64,000 nt of DNA from Datnioides undecimradiatus (Eukaryota; Chordata; Actinopteri; Lobotiformes; Datnioididae). The position numbers and the translations under genes were made by a program. Under the pieces are notes generated by a model that ran no database searches, was not told where the DNA came from, and worked only from the letters and a program-made list of their open reading frames with translations. The stretch covers positions 2,854,230 through 2,918,229 of the forward strand of contig WARS01000007.1 of the NCBI GenBank assembly GCA_008933995.1, given 5' to 3'. This document shows, one piece after another, positions 24,975 to 35,250 of this stretch (position 1 is its first letter; each line of letters opens with the position of its first letter).

Positions 24975-24994
24975 ACACATAGACGCTCACTCAC

Positions 24995-25075
24995 CTGCAC
25001 TTGCATGAAAGACCCCCGGTAGAAGCAGCACGCTGCAGCCGACAGGGCACTCCACAGACTACACCTCTCCGTCAT
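24995..25075 (-). CDS. sh2d3c: sh2d3c short-isoform first exon (27 codons)
   Basis: The ATG at 25075-25073 lies in a good context (cccaccATGA). It opens exactly 27 codons ending at 24995 with donor CAG|GTGAGT, phase 0. The peptide begins MTERCSLWSALSAAACCFYR and ends SFMQVQ. The long form also ends its microexon in VQ at phase 0, so both can splice to the same SH2 exon (expected FSKEKY). From memory, a mammalian SH2D3C isoform starts with nearly the same sequence; I am fairly but not fully sure. The segment is hydrophobic with a Cys pair followed by an aromatic and Arg, which would fit a lipid-modified membrane-contacting N-terminus (inference). No signal-peptide cleavage site is obvious. A run of (CA)n lies 23 bp beyond the donor. 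Confidence 0.85.
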
Positions 25076-25600
25076 GGTGGGTACACACCTTCCTCGGCCG
25101 CCTTTCCTTAAACCTTTCCCCCCTGACTCCTTCCCCCTTTTCCTCTACTTCCCCTCTCTTCTTCTCGTCCCGTTCTCCTGTCCTCTTCTTTCTCTCCACC
25201 CCACCCAGGGTGTCCGATCTAAACCCCAGCCCCTGGGCTAAGCCTGTCCCACCCCTGCCAGCCTCCTCTCCTGCCTGCCTCTCTGCCTCTCTGCCTGGCT
25301 AACAGCCCTTAAACATAGTGCCACCACTACAGAACCAGGCTACAAGCTAAACAGCTAACGCCACAGCTACAGCTTACAAGCAGCTGCTGGTAACCACATC
25401 AGCTATTAGCTACGAGCGAACAGCTGGTACTGATAACAGCGAGTGATGTTACAGCTCCTGACATCTCCGCTGCTTCTGCCCTGCACCGGCTTCTTGTCGC
25501 TTCTGCTCTCGCTTCTCTCCCTCTCACTGCACTTGCTGCACTTCACGCGGCTGCTAGGGATTACCTCATTGCTTGCTGATGAAAGGAGTGTGGGTGGGGG
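25076..25600 (-). promoter_or_regulatory. 5' UTR and putative promoter of the short sh2d3c isoform
   Basis: On the minus strand this is purine-rich and lacks a TATA box. It contains repeated GGAA cores, including GAGGGGAAGTAG (about 25157-25146), which resembles a PU.1/ETS box. ETS-driven TATA-less promoters are typical of blood and endothelial genes, where SH2D3C is expressed; the link is inference. 25320-25430 holds a loose run of AGCTA/CAGCTG units. The long frame at 25406-26095 is low-complexity read-through, not a protein. Confidence 0.45.
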
Positions 25601-25622
25601 GAGGGCGGACCAGAGGGAGAGA

Positions 25623-25676
25623 GGGAGGGTGGGTGGGTGGAAGGGATGGATGGATGGATGGAGGGAGGGAGGGACG
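25623..25676 (+). repeat. (GGGT)/(GGAT)/(GGGA) tetranucleotide tract
   Basis: Successive GGGT, GGAT and GGGA units just upstream of the short-isoform promoter; G-rich on the plus strand. Confidence 0.9.
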
Positions 25677-26190
25677 CTGGGAAGCATGGGGAGGGGGGTG
25701 AACGCTAGCAGGCACAAGCAGAGGGAAGTGCTGTCGAATTGCAGGCACAAACCCCACCCACCCTCCCGTCGACCCCCGCTCCAGTGTTGAGACAATGCTG
25801 ACACGGGGCGGGTGGAGGTGGGTATGGGGGGGAGAGAAGGAGAGAGTAAAACATGGAGAAAGTGAGAAAAGATGGGAGGAGGGAGAGGAAGGATAATTAA
25901 AAGATGAGATGATGAATGGAGAAGATGCGGGTAGAGGGAGAGAAGGGAGGAGGAGTTCAGCCTCCCAAAGGAATCTAACCTTTCTTTTGCCATGAAAGGA
26001 ACCCAACAGGGGTGCCCCCCACCAACCCCCCCCAGACACACAGACACTAATGCAAATTCACACCTTTTATTCCACCTACAAGTCGACACACACACACTCG
26101 CACGTCACTACATATTACTAGAGATATCAGGAGCTACAGAGCTTTGGTTCCTGTGGTGGAAAAATGTTGATAAAAATGCCCTCCCTCTCC

Positions 26191-26264
26191 GTGTGTGTGT
26201 GTGTGTGTGCGTGCATGCATTGGTGCATGCTCGTGTGTGTGTGTGTGCGTGTGTGTGTGTGTGT
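26191..26264 (+). repeat. (GT)n imperfect double microsatellite
   Basis: GT runs at 26191-26209 and 26233-26264 flank a CGTGCATGCAT spacer that can form left-handed DNA. Confidence 0.93.
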
Positions 26265-26384
26265 AGCGGAATATAATGATGTGTCTCTAAAAAGCCATGC
26301 AGACTGCAGCTAGACAGCTCATTATAAGCTGAAACACACAGGCAGGTGTTTCAAGGATAACACGGCGTGATTTTCACCGGCCCA

Positions 26385-26388
<4 letters not shown>

Positions 26389-26433
<45 letters not shown>
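26389..26433 (+). repeat. (AC)22 microsatellite
   Basis: A 45-bp pure run, inverted with respect to the GT run 125 bp before it. Confidence 0.97.
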
Positions 26434-26435
<2 letters not shown>

Positions 26436-27929
26436 CACACATACCGGCAAGGAGATGTCAGGAGGGGTGGGGCTCTGTCTCCAGAGGCCTGAGTGAGTGA
26501 CATCATTGAGGACGCTTCACCATAGCAACACTGCGAGAGCCTTGACAGCATCCAAAATTCTGACACTGCATTTACTCGGGTCTGCAGCACTGCAGGGAGG
26601 CATAACGTAAGAGAGAGACACAGCCAGAGAGGGGGAGCAATATGCTTCTTTCCCTTCTCTTACTTTGTCTGTGAGGTCATCTCTGCGCCACACAAACACG
26701 GCATCGGATGATGTCAGCAATCGTGCCGCTAATCTGCCTCTCCAATGCATGCTAGTGGGTCACAGGCAGGGAGGAGAAGAGGCGGACAGATAAGGAGCCG
26801 CAAGACGCAGGATGGATTCATTAACTGCACCGTCTCCTCTTAATGTAATCTCAGAGCATCCAGTGCTGGATTAGACAGATTACACAGCGGGGACACAAAT
26901 AATCTCATAAGAGGGGGCCCTGTGCTTTCCTTCCTTCAATCCTCTGTAATACCACGCCAGAAACAATCACAACATACAGCGCATTACATCTGGCTCCCTG
27001 CGCCACACACACGCGCAACCCAAAATGCACGCTGGGGGGGGGGGGCACATGTGACAATATGATGGATGCAGAGTCTCAAACACAGATGGAGTGCTACGGC
27101 TATGAGTTTAGCATGAAAATTGTAAACGTTAGCGGGTGCGATCCCCACTCAGACAGGTTCTAATGAAAATACATTGGCGCCTGAGGTGCATTAGCTAAAA
27201 GCCAATCCACAGAACGACACTTTTAAAAACACATATTTGACATTAGAATACAAATATTGTGTTTTGCGTGAGTGAACGAGCCCTGCTGCGTGCGGGCCCT
27301 GCATCGTCAGACGAATTAAGTAAAGCCAAACAGATATCAAGAGGCTGCTGCGGGGAGCTGTGACATTAAAGCAAAGCAACGGGTTCACCCCGGCTGAGTC
27401 ACAGCGAGTTCTCTGGAAACACTTGATACAGAGGAAACGATATTGTGCTCTGCGCTATGATCTAACACTCAAGGGCTGATATTGTGGTGCAACTGTAACT
27501 CTCCTGCAACTAGGAAGAGCTGGGCTGACATTTAATCTCCAGCAGACATAGACACAGTCAGTTCCACATCATTTAACTGCGAGTAGGTTTGCTGAAACAA
27601 CCAAACCAACGCGTCTGCGGCCCGGATTTCAATGAGTGCCAACAACAGGAAGTAGAGATCACGCACCGATGTATTAAACACTGCTGCAGATTACATTACG
27701 TGTTGCAGTTTATCATAATACACGGTGTATGACATGTACTTACGCACCTCCACTGCTGCATATCATTGAATATGCTTTAAAGGAATAGACTGAACTCTCT
27801 GCAGACACAGGTTCACAGACAAATGGCTGTACCTCTGTCCCACTTTGTGCCTTTGGGAAGACTGAAGAGACTCTCATTCTTACTTCAGTGTCTCGTACAC
27901 TTCATTACCCTGAATGGTCGCCCCTGTGC

Positions 27930-28380
27930 TTTCTCTTTCCTTGCCTCGTCCTCGCTCTGTCTCATCTATTGCTTCCCCTTAAATCCCTTTATCAATCTTC
28001 CTTTCATTCTCTACATCCACATAGTGTTTCTGTCAGGAAACATGCACCCCTCCCTCTGTTTTCCTCACCTCCTTTCCCTGTCTCCTTTCCCTCTATGACT
28101 CTGACTGTTATCCATTCACTGAACCTATCCTCGGCATTCCCGTATGCCTACCCTCCCTCTCGCCATGCTCCATCGAATCCAACCTTTCTCCAACCCTTCT
28201 TATCACCGTTCTCCTCCCCTCCTCTCTCCCTCTCGCCCCTTATCTGGACCTCTCATCACTCACCTAACCTCCTCGTCTCTCTGATCCCTGTCTTTCCCTC
28301 TCCTCTCCCCTCTGTCCTTCCCTTCTCCTCCGCGGCCATCCCTCCACCTCCATCTCTACATCTCCTCCCCTGCTTGGAGG
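27930..28380 (+). repeat. Long pyrimidine-rich tract
   Basis: About 450 bp dominated by C and T with few purines. The 27888-28394 open frame is a by-product (Ser/Pro/Leu-rich) and not a gene. Shorter tracts of the same kind are at 12031-12300, 15735-15830 and 25090-25270. Confidence 0.75.
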
Positions 28381-28484
28381 CGGTCTTCAGTTAAATATTA
28401 ATTAGTGAGCCCCATCCCGCAGGCTGATAGGGAGCACAATGGAGAATCCCTGCAAGTGCCTGCAAGCATCCCACTAATGAAAGG

Positions 28485-28485
28485 A

Positions 28486-28517
<32 letters not shown>

Positions 28518-28537
28518 CACACACACACACACACACA
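28485..28537 (+). repeat. (TG)12(AG)5(AC)10 self-complementary microsatellite
   Basis: A TG run (28485-28508), a short AG run (28508-28517) and an AC run (28517-28537) abut without spacers, giving a near-perfect hairpin with an AG loop. Confidence 0.95.
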
Positions 28538-29104
28538 GATAGTGAGTTTTAGAGTAAAATGTGTGTATGTGCGTGTGTGTGAGATGAAAAGAGACCCACC
28601 AAGAGCAAATCAAGATTATATGAACACACATATCTTTATGTGTGTCTGTGTGCGCACGTGCGTGTCTAAAAACAAAGACAGGGCTCCTCTGGGGAGTAGG
28701 AGGGTACAGCTAATGATTTGTGTGTGTGCGTGAGTGTGTCTGATTGTCATCAGTGTGTTTTCACAGGGTGGACCCCATTCGCCGACTGGTTAATCCGTAT
28801 CGAACCACCAGATATGTGTTTCAAAGCCCGTTTGAAACATCAGCCCGCATGTAATGATGCAGCGGGAGAAGGAGGCCTGCTGGAAACGCTGCCGCTGCGT
28901 CCGCGCGGACAAACACTCATTTAGATGTGAAACAGCGCAATTAAAAATCAGCTGTCCTGCTTTAATCGCATCAAAATGACTTAACCTTACGCCGATGCGT
29001 TGCTGTAGCAACTCGACGCATGTTCAGCGTGAATAAAGCAGTGTGTGATACTCTCGCAGGGAGATCGGTGGGTCATTATTCTCTAATGTCGTGCACCGCT
29101 TAGT

Positions 29105-29180
29105 GACCTTGAGGGGAGGGGGGGTGGACAAAATAACAGGAACACCTAAGAGCACAATAGCAGTGCCTCGCATATCAGAG
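29105..29180. repeat. Possible DNA-transposon relic
   Basis: GGGTGGACAAAATAACAGGA followed by ACACCTAAGAGCACAATAGC resembles a teleost MITE end (GGTGGACAAAATAATAGGAACACCT as I recall). There is no second end within reach. Low certainty. Confidence 0.3.
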
Positions 29181-31610
29181 GCGGTGATTCATCTCAGTGG
29201 CAGTCAGTCAGTGAAGTAATGTCCAATAGGTGCTGTGTTGTATCAGGATTATTGAGACTTTCCCCTTTATTGTATTATTATTACACATTATTGTTGTCTG
29301 ACTGTGGCAGCAGCTTGAACAGCTTGTGGGAAGCATGGTGGCTGGTATTTGCACTGCATCTGAAGCTGTTTATCTTATTCTGTCTGTACCCTTTGAGTCA
29401 AATTTAAAAAAAAAAAAGATATATGTGGGCTATGCTGACCTACATAAACTGATTTATGCAATAATCCAAAATGTAAATGGCGTCTGGGTAAACAGTGCAT
29501 ATGCTGCATGTGCCTGTGCTGCGCCTGTCTGCACAGTGAAGGAACAATAAGTTTGCAGGGGTGTGTTCCACAGCTCACACCCCCTCCAGTTTACAGAGGC
29601 GCCACATGACTTCAATCCACTGCAATAGTCACACATATACATGCACCCACAGGGCAGTGTCTTAATTAAATCAGACAGCGCGCAGACACGTGCCGATTTT
29701 GGAAATTCAAACCATTCGCATAATCAAACACACAGTAACGCACAGACGCACAGCTGAGGCCCCCCCCCACACACACACACACTGATGTATTTTCAGGGTA
29801 CCGGTGTGGGTCGGCTGCCAGACATATGTTAATAAACCTCATATGAAGCAGCCCCCGCCCGCCCGACACCACCCCACCCCTCCTGCCCCTCCCATCAAAG
29901 TCGCAACAAACCACGAAATAGGACAGGAGACAAAGCCGGGCTGGGCTGCAGGCAAGAACACACAGCCACAGAGCGAGGAGCCACACACGCAGACGTCACA
30001 CACGCGCGATCTGACAACAAGCTCACACTTTGACTGACTGAACAGTTTTGATTAGCTACTCAATAACACAGCGAGGTCAGGCCCGTGGTTTCATTTTAAC
30101 TGTTTATTTTTACATCTTGCACTAAAAGTCATAAAACCAAAAACAGCAGATATTGCTTGACCGGCCATGCGTCCACATGAAATATGAATGATGATGGATA
30201 TTTTATGATAAAGCTTAAAAGATGAATGACTTGCCCTGAATGCTTGGGGGGGTTCCTCACTGATTGCTTATTTTCTTTTGGAATATTAGATCAGATCGGT
30301 TTGTCTTTCCTTTGATGGATGTGTGATATTGTGTGGGAGTGTGTGTGAGTAAATAAGCGTTGACGTGTGCGAGCGTGCACATGTGACAAACCGGAGGGGA
30401 GAGTCCCCGGCCTGGTCTTTCCCATTATAACAGGGAACACGGAGGCCAGCTCCTGATTTAAACATCAGCTGTCATAAATGTTTCAGAGAACTGCACGGAG
30501 ACCGGGGGGGGTGGCAGTTCTCGGGGAGTGGGTGGAGCGGTGGGTGGTGGTTGGCGTGTCAGAGCCAGAGAGGGAGCCGAGAAACAAAACATGTGTGAGG
30601 ATTTACCAAGAAGGTAAGTTAGGGTGAAAAGGCGGCAAACAGGAACCCTGCGTTCCTATCAAATATTATGAAAATTCATTTTAAAGCACAGAAAAGTTAA
30701 TGCTGTGTATAAAGTACCAATTATTATCATTATGCAAGCACCCATGCCCCCCCCTCTCCATAATCACACTGAAAACGCCTTGTTTTATGTGACCATGCTG
30801 CTGAATTACAAGCACGCTAATTGCTGCGCTCTGTCGGAACTTATCACACCCCGGCTGACTGACGGTTTCCCGGCAGCGTTTCGCGGCGGAGGTGGGTCAC
30901 CTCGCCCGAAATAAGGACCGCATCACCAGCGCCATGAAATGTTCGTCCGCCTTTATAATGACGTGATACCTCAATACTCATGATGCAGCACTATCGTTTG
31001 TTGTCACACACTGACACAGTCGTCAGCAATGTGGATATAATCATTAAGGGGGTGCAGATGAATGTGAACTTGCTGCTGTATGAGCTACAATACACTCAGT
31101 AACTCTAATTCCACTAGTGTAATGTTTACATTCTGCTGCTCTGCCTCCGGCATTAAGAGTGTGCTGTGGTGGGATTTAACTCTAGTCAATTTGTTGTGGT
31201 CAGAGGAAGTTGAATATATTTGTTTTACAAAAGGAATACAGGTCAGGGTCACAGGAGGAGGCTTTTACCACCCTGCCTGTGATGTAAAATCAATAAATAA
31301 ACAGATCCCAGGAGCTCAACAGTTCATCTCACTCTTTCCCTCCCTCTCTTTTACTTCCCTCCTTCCTTTCTGAGCTTGACTTTCTTGCTCCCCCTTCCCG
31401 CTTTAAAGTCCAGTATCTGTATTCCTGTTTGTGGTGCAGAGGATTCATGAATCCCTATCATCCACCTCCAAGGTCGGGAAGCTGCCTCACATGCGCTCTG
31501 ATCTTTAAGGGCCCTCGCAACTCGAGCGCGTGGCCCCACCTGCTGGCTGCAGGCGCAGACTGCCGGCTAGCTGCACGCTGCTGACACTAGCGCTGCTTCA
31601 CTCCAAATTC

Positions 31611-31652
31611 AATTAGCTAAATGGCAGACTGAATTAGGCTAAATGCAGAGCG
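31611..31652 (+). repeat. 21-bp imperfect tandem pair
   Basis: AATTAGCTAAATGGCAGACT (31611 on) is followed directly by AATTAGGCTAAATGCAGAGC (31632 on). It sits in an AT-rich, TAAT-containing block (31598-31700) that looks like conserved non-coding DNA, 330 bp beyond the microexon donor. Confidence 0.6.
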
Positions 31653-31984
31653 AGCCTGCTGAAATGAGCGTAACTGTTGAAGGCTAGGGGCTAATAATCA
31701 GCCACAATTACATCTGAGCGCTCACAATAATAAAAAAAAAATCTAATTCAATAACGCGGGAGAGAGGAGGGAATTCAAGCGGGGGCTGAGAACTGTAAGT
31801 CACATCTACCTGGTACCGCAGGTGTGTCACTGGCGGGAGAAGACACAGTGATGCAACGAAAAGTAAAAACTCTAAATAAATCTTTAGAGTCATGGCAAAC
31901 GATCTAGGACACATAGGACGGGACGGGACAAGGGCACACACAGCCGCGCGCACGCACGGACACACACACCTGGAGCAGACTTAC

Positions 31985-32024
31985 CTGCACATATTCTGCC
32001 TGGCTCTCTGCTGGCTCCATGTGG
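31985..32024 (-). CDS. sh2d3c: sh2d3c 40-nt microexon leading into the SH2 region
   Basis: The acceptor is an excellent pyrimidine tract (ttctcccttccttcag) before 32024 and the donor is CAG|GTAAGT after 31985. One base plus 13 codons read HMEPAESQAEYVQ, residues 275-287 of the long form. This aligns with the mammalian stretch just before the SH2 domain, which from memory reads EPEAGSDYVKFSKEKY in SH2D3C and PTVEYVKFSKERH in BCAR3. The exon ends in phase 0 exactly where FSKEKY would follow. It also contains an in-frame ATG (32020-32018) that could start a protein if an upstream exon is untranslated. The next exon is not in the window. Without the phase and family match this exon would be missed, being too short for an ORF scan. 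Confidence 0.85.
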
Positions 32025-33692
32025 CTGAAGGAAGGGAGAACAGAAGGAAAAAGATGGGAAATGTTAGTAAATGGAAGAACAGGAGAACGTCTGCACTATC
32101 ACACACTTGTGTTTTTGTGTTCGATCTGCTCTTGTAACAGGTGCAGTGCAGATTACCACAGGAAAAAAACACGCCTGTATTCCCATGACACACATGCCGC
32201 GGCCTCTCCCTGAGTCGAATGCTGCTGCAGCCGGAGTTGGTGGAAAACAGACAGATAACAGACCCCGCTGAGAATCTAAGGTTGCTGAATACTGAGAGCC
32301 GGCCTCTCAAATCTCCCTGGTGCCATAACTCACGCTTTTTACGCTCATGTTGGATCCAGATCACGTGTTGTGAACCCCGCCGAGCAGCGGTCCCGGGAGC
32401 CGCGCCGTGGGTCCTGCAAAGCTTTGTGATACAGACCGCGCGCGAGCTAAAGGGGCAATTACACACCCAGACAAGTTTTAAGATCAATCAGCGCGGCTCC
32501 CAGTTGCATGGTGGGTCTCACAGGGCCCAGAGCAAAGCCGCGTTACACATGACCACAGAGAGGCCAGATCAAAGGGTCCCATCATGGCAGCGGGCTCGGG
32601 AATGTTAATGGGTCCCACGGCAGAGGAGCCCCACATTCCCCCTCCCATTCCCTGCTCCAGCTCTTAAACCTCTATTTGAAAAATGGTCATGTCAACTATT
32701 TGCCTCCATCATTTGCACAGATAACATCAGGGTTCATCCAGGAACGACTGAGCTGAGCTGCAAATACAAGAGCACGGCGGCCGAACACAAGGCTGAAAGC
32801 AACGCACCAGAGTCAGACAGGAGGAGGTTCACCTGAACACTACAGCAGAACTGCCTGCCTGACACTTACATGGACAATCCCGACATTTGCATGTTACTGC
32901 AGTTAGTGCTGGGCGATATGAGCAAAATCAAATTCAAATATCGCAATGTTTTTTTGACTAAATACCTCAATAATATCTTTATATATTGCGCTAATACTGT
33001 AGAGGTGACAATTGGTGCCTGCACAAAATATTCAGACACTGAGATTTCTGATTAATAATCATCAGTAACGTGGTTTTAATGACTTGATTTCATATTCAAA
33101 CTCTATTTACTTCATATTGAGCCTGTGTACATCCATCCTTATTCCTGTTCAGCATGTTCCAGGCTTTGCTGATCTAACTTGTAAAGCTCTCTGGGAGAAA
33201 CTGTGATATTAAGGGCTGCTGCGATGACATGAGATGCTCATATATGAAGCAGAATGGCCTGGGTGGTAAGGTTTTGCTATGACTGTGCCCAGACAGTAAA
33301 TGCTGTGTGTTGTCTTGTATGTTCAGGTACAATTGGGAAAATGAATTAAAAGTAAGTAAGTAAGTTTTTTACCTTAAGTAAACATTAAATTAGATTTAAA
33401 AAAATGAAATAGCTTGTTTGTATCAGTCAACAAGCAATAGAAGTTCCCATGACAGCAATAAAACATGAAACCTGAATATCAGAAATGCCCAAACCAGGTC
33501 ATGTTCAAGACTTTGCAGAAAAACTTGATCCGTTAATTGTTTTCTTGTTCATGAGTTAACAACCCTGTTCCACCCCTTTCACATCAGTGTCAGACAAAGG
33601 AGCTGGCGAGCCTTTCTCCATGAAGGACAATGAGACCAAATCCATAACTGTTCCACATACACCGTGACAGTAGATCATTTCAATAAACTTAC
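32025..33692 (-). other. sh2d3c intron between intermediate first exon and microexon
   Basis: This intron carries the hAT-like remnant (32897-33090), a CpG-rich patch with a CACGTG E-box (32362-32367) and CpGs to about 32450, and otherwise unremarkable sequence. The CpG patch lies about 340 bp upstream of the microexon and could be a further minor promoter; no donor supports that. No other exon was seen. Confidence 0.6.
32897..33090 (+). mobile_element. hAT-like non-autonomous element remnant (CTGGGCGATA family)
   Basis: It begins GTGCTGGGCGATATGAGCAA and continues through an AT-rich stretch with ATATTGCG, then TGACAATTGGTGCCTGCACA and AAATATTCAGACACTGAG. This order is characteristic, from memory, of a very common teleost hAT-type MITE. 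It is inserted in an sh2d3c intron, and its inner part is the reverse of the sequence type seen at 10690-10900 and 19460-19600. Confidence 0.7.
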
Positions 33693-33865
33693 CAGCCACT
33701 CAAAGGCACCAGCAACACAGTCTTAGAATAAACTGAAATTGGTTTTCCAGCAGAGCCGCGAGGAGCTGCACTTCGGACAGAGGGAGAGAATGAGAGGAGG
33801 TAATGGACAGTGAGGCCGGGAGATGGAGCGCACAGAGAGGGGACAGAGCGCTTTGAAGTGCCCAT
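33693..33865 (-). CDS. sh2d3c: Candidate alternative first exon of sh2d3c (intermediate isoform)
   Basis: Inside the 3.5-kb intron between exon 3 and the microexon there is a strong donor, TG|GTAAGT, after 33693. Upstream of it, an ATG at 33865-33863 with A at -3 and G at +4 opens 57 codons and leaves two bases. These make a Cys codon with the first base of the microexon, the same phase as exon 3. The N-terminus reads MGTSKRSVPSLCAPSPGL and continues hydrophobic to VLLVPLSGC. The surrounding sequence is CpG-rich. Mammalian SH2D3C uses a separate first exon at this place for the Chat form, but I see no sequence likeness to that short N-terminus. If the exon is untranslated, the ATG in the microexon could serve. 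The phase match alone has a one-in-three chance. Confidence 0.45.
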
Positions 33866-33980
33866 ACTGAACTTGCAGTGCGCCGTGCAGCGGTATTTCC
33901 CACGGTCCCCGGGCTGAACGAATGGGCTGAGCTGCGCGCTCGCACATGCGCGGCCGTGCATGCCGACACAACTGCAGCCT

Positions 33981-34016
<36 letters not shown>

Positions 34017-34130
34017 TGCAAATTCCACTGTAACACGATACACACGCTCTGTTATCATGCAAGGAATATTGGAGACGGAGAGACCTTGGCATGTCATGGG
34101 AAAGCGGCGAGAAAACGCAATCTGCTCTGC
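33700..34130 (-). promoter_or_regulatory. CpG-rich putative promoter for the intermediate sh2d3c start
   Basis: CpGs cluster around 33755-33965 (for example gcgcgctcgcacatgcgcggccg near 33935-33958) in an otherwise CpG-poor intron. The cluster overlaps and precedes the candidate first exon ending at 33693. No TATA box is evident. A 29-bp (CA)n run at 33984-34012 sits inside the region. Promoter role is inferred from CpG content and the adjoining donor. Confidence 0.4.
33984..34012 (+). repeat. (CA)14 microsatellite
   Basis: A 29-bp run within the intermediate promoter region of sh2d3c. Confidence 0.96.
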
Positions 34131-34517
34131 TGAGAGGAGGAGGAGGAGGAGGGGGGGGGCTTCAGGAGTTGCACGAGGCTACATCTGACCTCAAACTCTT
34201 CATAAAGTTCTGACTTTGTTGATGAAGCAACCGCAACATCATAAAACGCACACAATGTGCGCACAGAAATGCGTATTTATGTCGGGCTCCTGTGCGTCAG
34301 AACAAATCGATGCAAAATGGGAAAAATATCAGAGCGCCAGCGCGGCGGCTTTCCAGCAGCATCTGATCAATAAAAGGAATCGATGTTACCTGCTGCCTTC
34401 AACAAGCCATGTAATGAATCCTGTTATCTTCGCACCTCGCACCCATCGCCCGAGACAAGTCCTGATCAAGGCCAAGTGAGCACCAAGTATTAACTGTCCA
34501 ACTCTCAGGGCTGAGGT

Positions 34518-34531
34518 GCGCCCCCTGGTGT
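34518..34531 (-). promoter_or_regulatory. CTCF-like motif
   Basis: The plus strand reads GCGCCCCCTGGTGT, whose complement ACACCAGGGGGCGC matches the CTCF core well. It lies between the long-form exons and the intermediate promoter, a place where an insulator could separate promoters (inference). Confidence 0.35.
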
Positions 34532-34544
34532 ACGCGGACAGCAG

Positions 34545-35250
34545 GGCCGGATTAATCGGTCCTGACGGTCCGGGGCAAATCTGTGTTGCTGCGCCCCCAG
34601 TGACCCCCGTTTATTTACTGATTTGTGTGTATAACCCATAGCTGTTCTATGTGTGAGTGAAAATGAAATTATGAAAGACAGATGTGGAGGAGGTGCGCAG
34701 ATTGTTTACATAAGAGAAAGACTACTTGGAATTCTGTTTTTAAAAAAAAGAATCTGCAAAATCTGCTCAAAGCACTGAAAGTAAAAGTACTTGTCTTCTG
34801 CAGAAGTAAGACTTCACTACATGGCTGTCACTGATGCATCAGTGCAAAAACAGCATTGTACTGTTGGAGCTGGTTGAAGTGGAAACATATGGGATAGTTC
34901 CTCCCTTTTTGTTAAACTGTTGTGCCTAGTGCCTCAAACAACTATGAAAAAAGTATGAGAAAGAGAGGAAATCAGTCATGGGCACAGATGCAAACAACTT
35001 TTGGAAATGTCACATGGGGCCCCAACTACACACAGGTTGTCTGTAAGCTGTGCCACGCCCAAGAAGGTTTGGAGCCACCGGTTTAATCTTTAACAATGTA
35101 TTTCATAAGCTTGCCAGCTCTGACATGGAGACCCTCCTGAAGACAGGGTCTCAAGATCATTTAGTCAAGCAGGAGCCACCATGAGATCCTAATCATGTCA
35201 GCCGATCCTGTGCTTCAGAGGAACATGCTCCTGCAAACCAGTTGACCCTG
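34545..35250 (+). mobile_element. Degenerate hAT-like transposon remnant (tentative)
   Basis: The left part carries GCAGGGCCGGATTAAT and then a GGTCCGGGGCAAA-like stretch, typical of one class of hAT termini. Positions 35036-35059 translate to VVCKLCHA, like the Cys pair of a BED zinc finger from hAT transposases. Frames are broken by stops and no long open frame survives. The right boundary is not defined. The call rests on short motifs. Confidence 0.33.

Larger units (their letters stand above)
25601..31984 (-). other. sh2d3c intron between microexon and short-isoform promoter
   Basis: It holds tetranucleotide, GT/CA and pyrimidine tracts, a G12 run (27034), a possible DNA-transposon relic (29105) and a CpG-rich patch near 28870-28915. 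30050-31300 shows nothing I can name. No further exon was found. Confidence 0.6.

Noticed and set aside
24548-25075. Plus and minus frames through the AC tract around the short-isoform exon
   Set aside because: Only the 25075-24995 part is supported by a donor and family match; the rest is microsatellite translation.
25406-26095. 229-codon minus-strand open frame, the longest in the window
   Set aside because: Ser/Pro/Leu low-complexity read-through of GGGA/GGAT and purine tracts in the short-isoform 5' region. No splice sites, homology or codon pattern.
27888-28394. 168-codon plus-strand open frame
   Set aside because: Product of a C/T-only tract; composition explains the lack of stops.
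31981-32487. 168-codon minus-strand frame overlapping the microexon
   Set aside because: It is in a different frame from the supported reading (HMEPAESQAEYVQ) and runs through the intron and pyrimidine tract.
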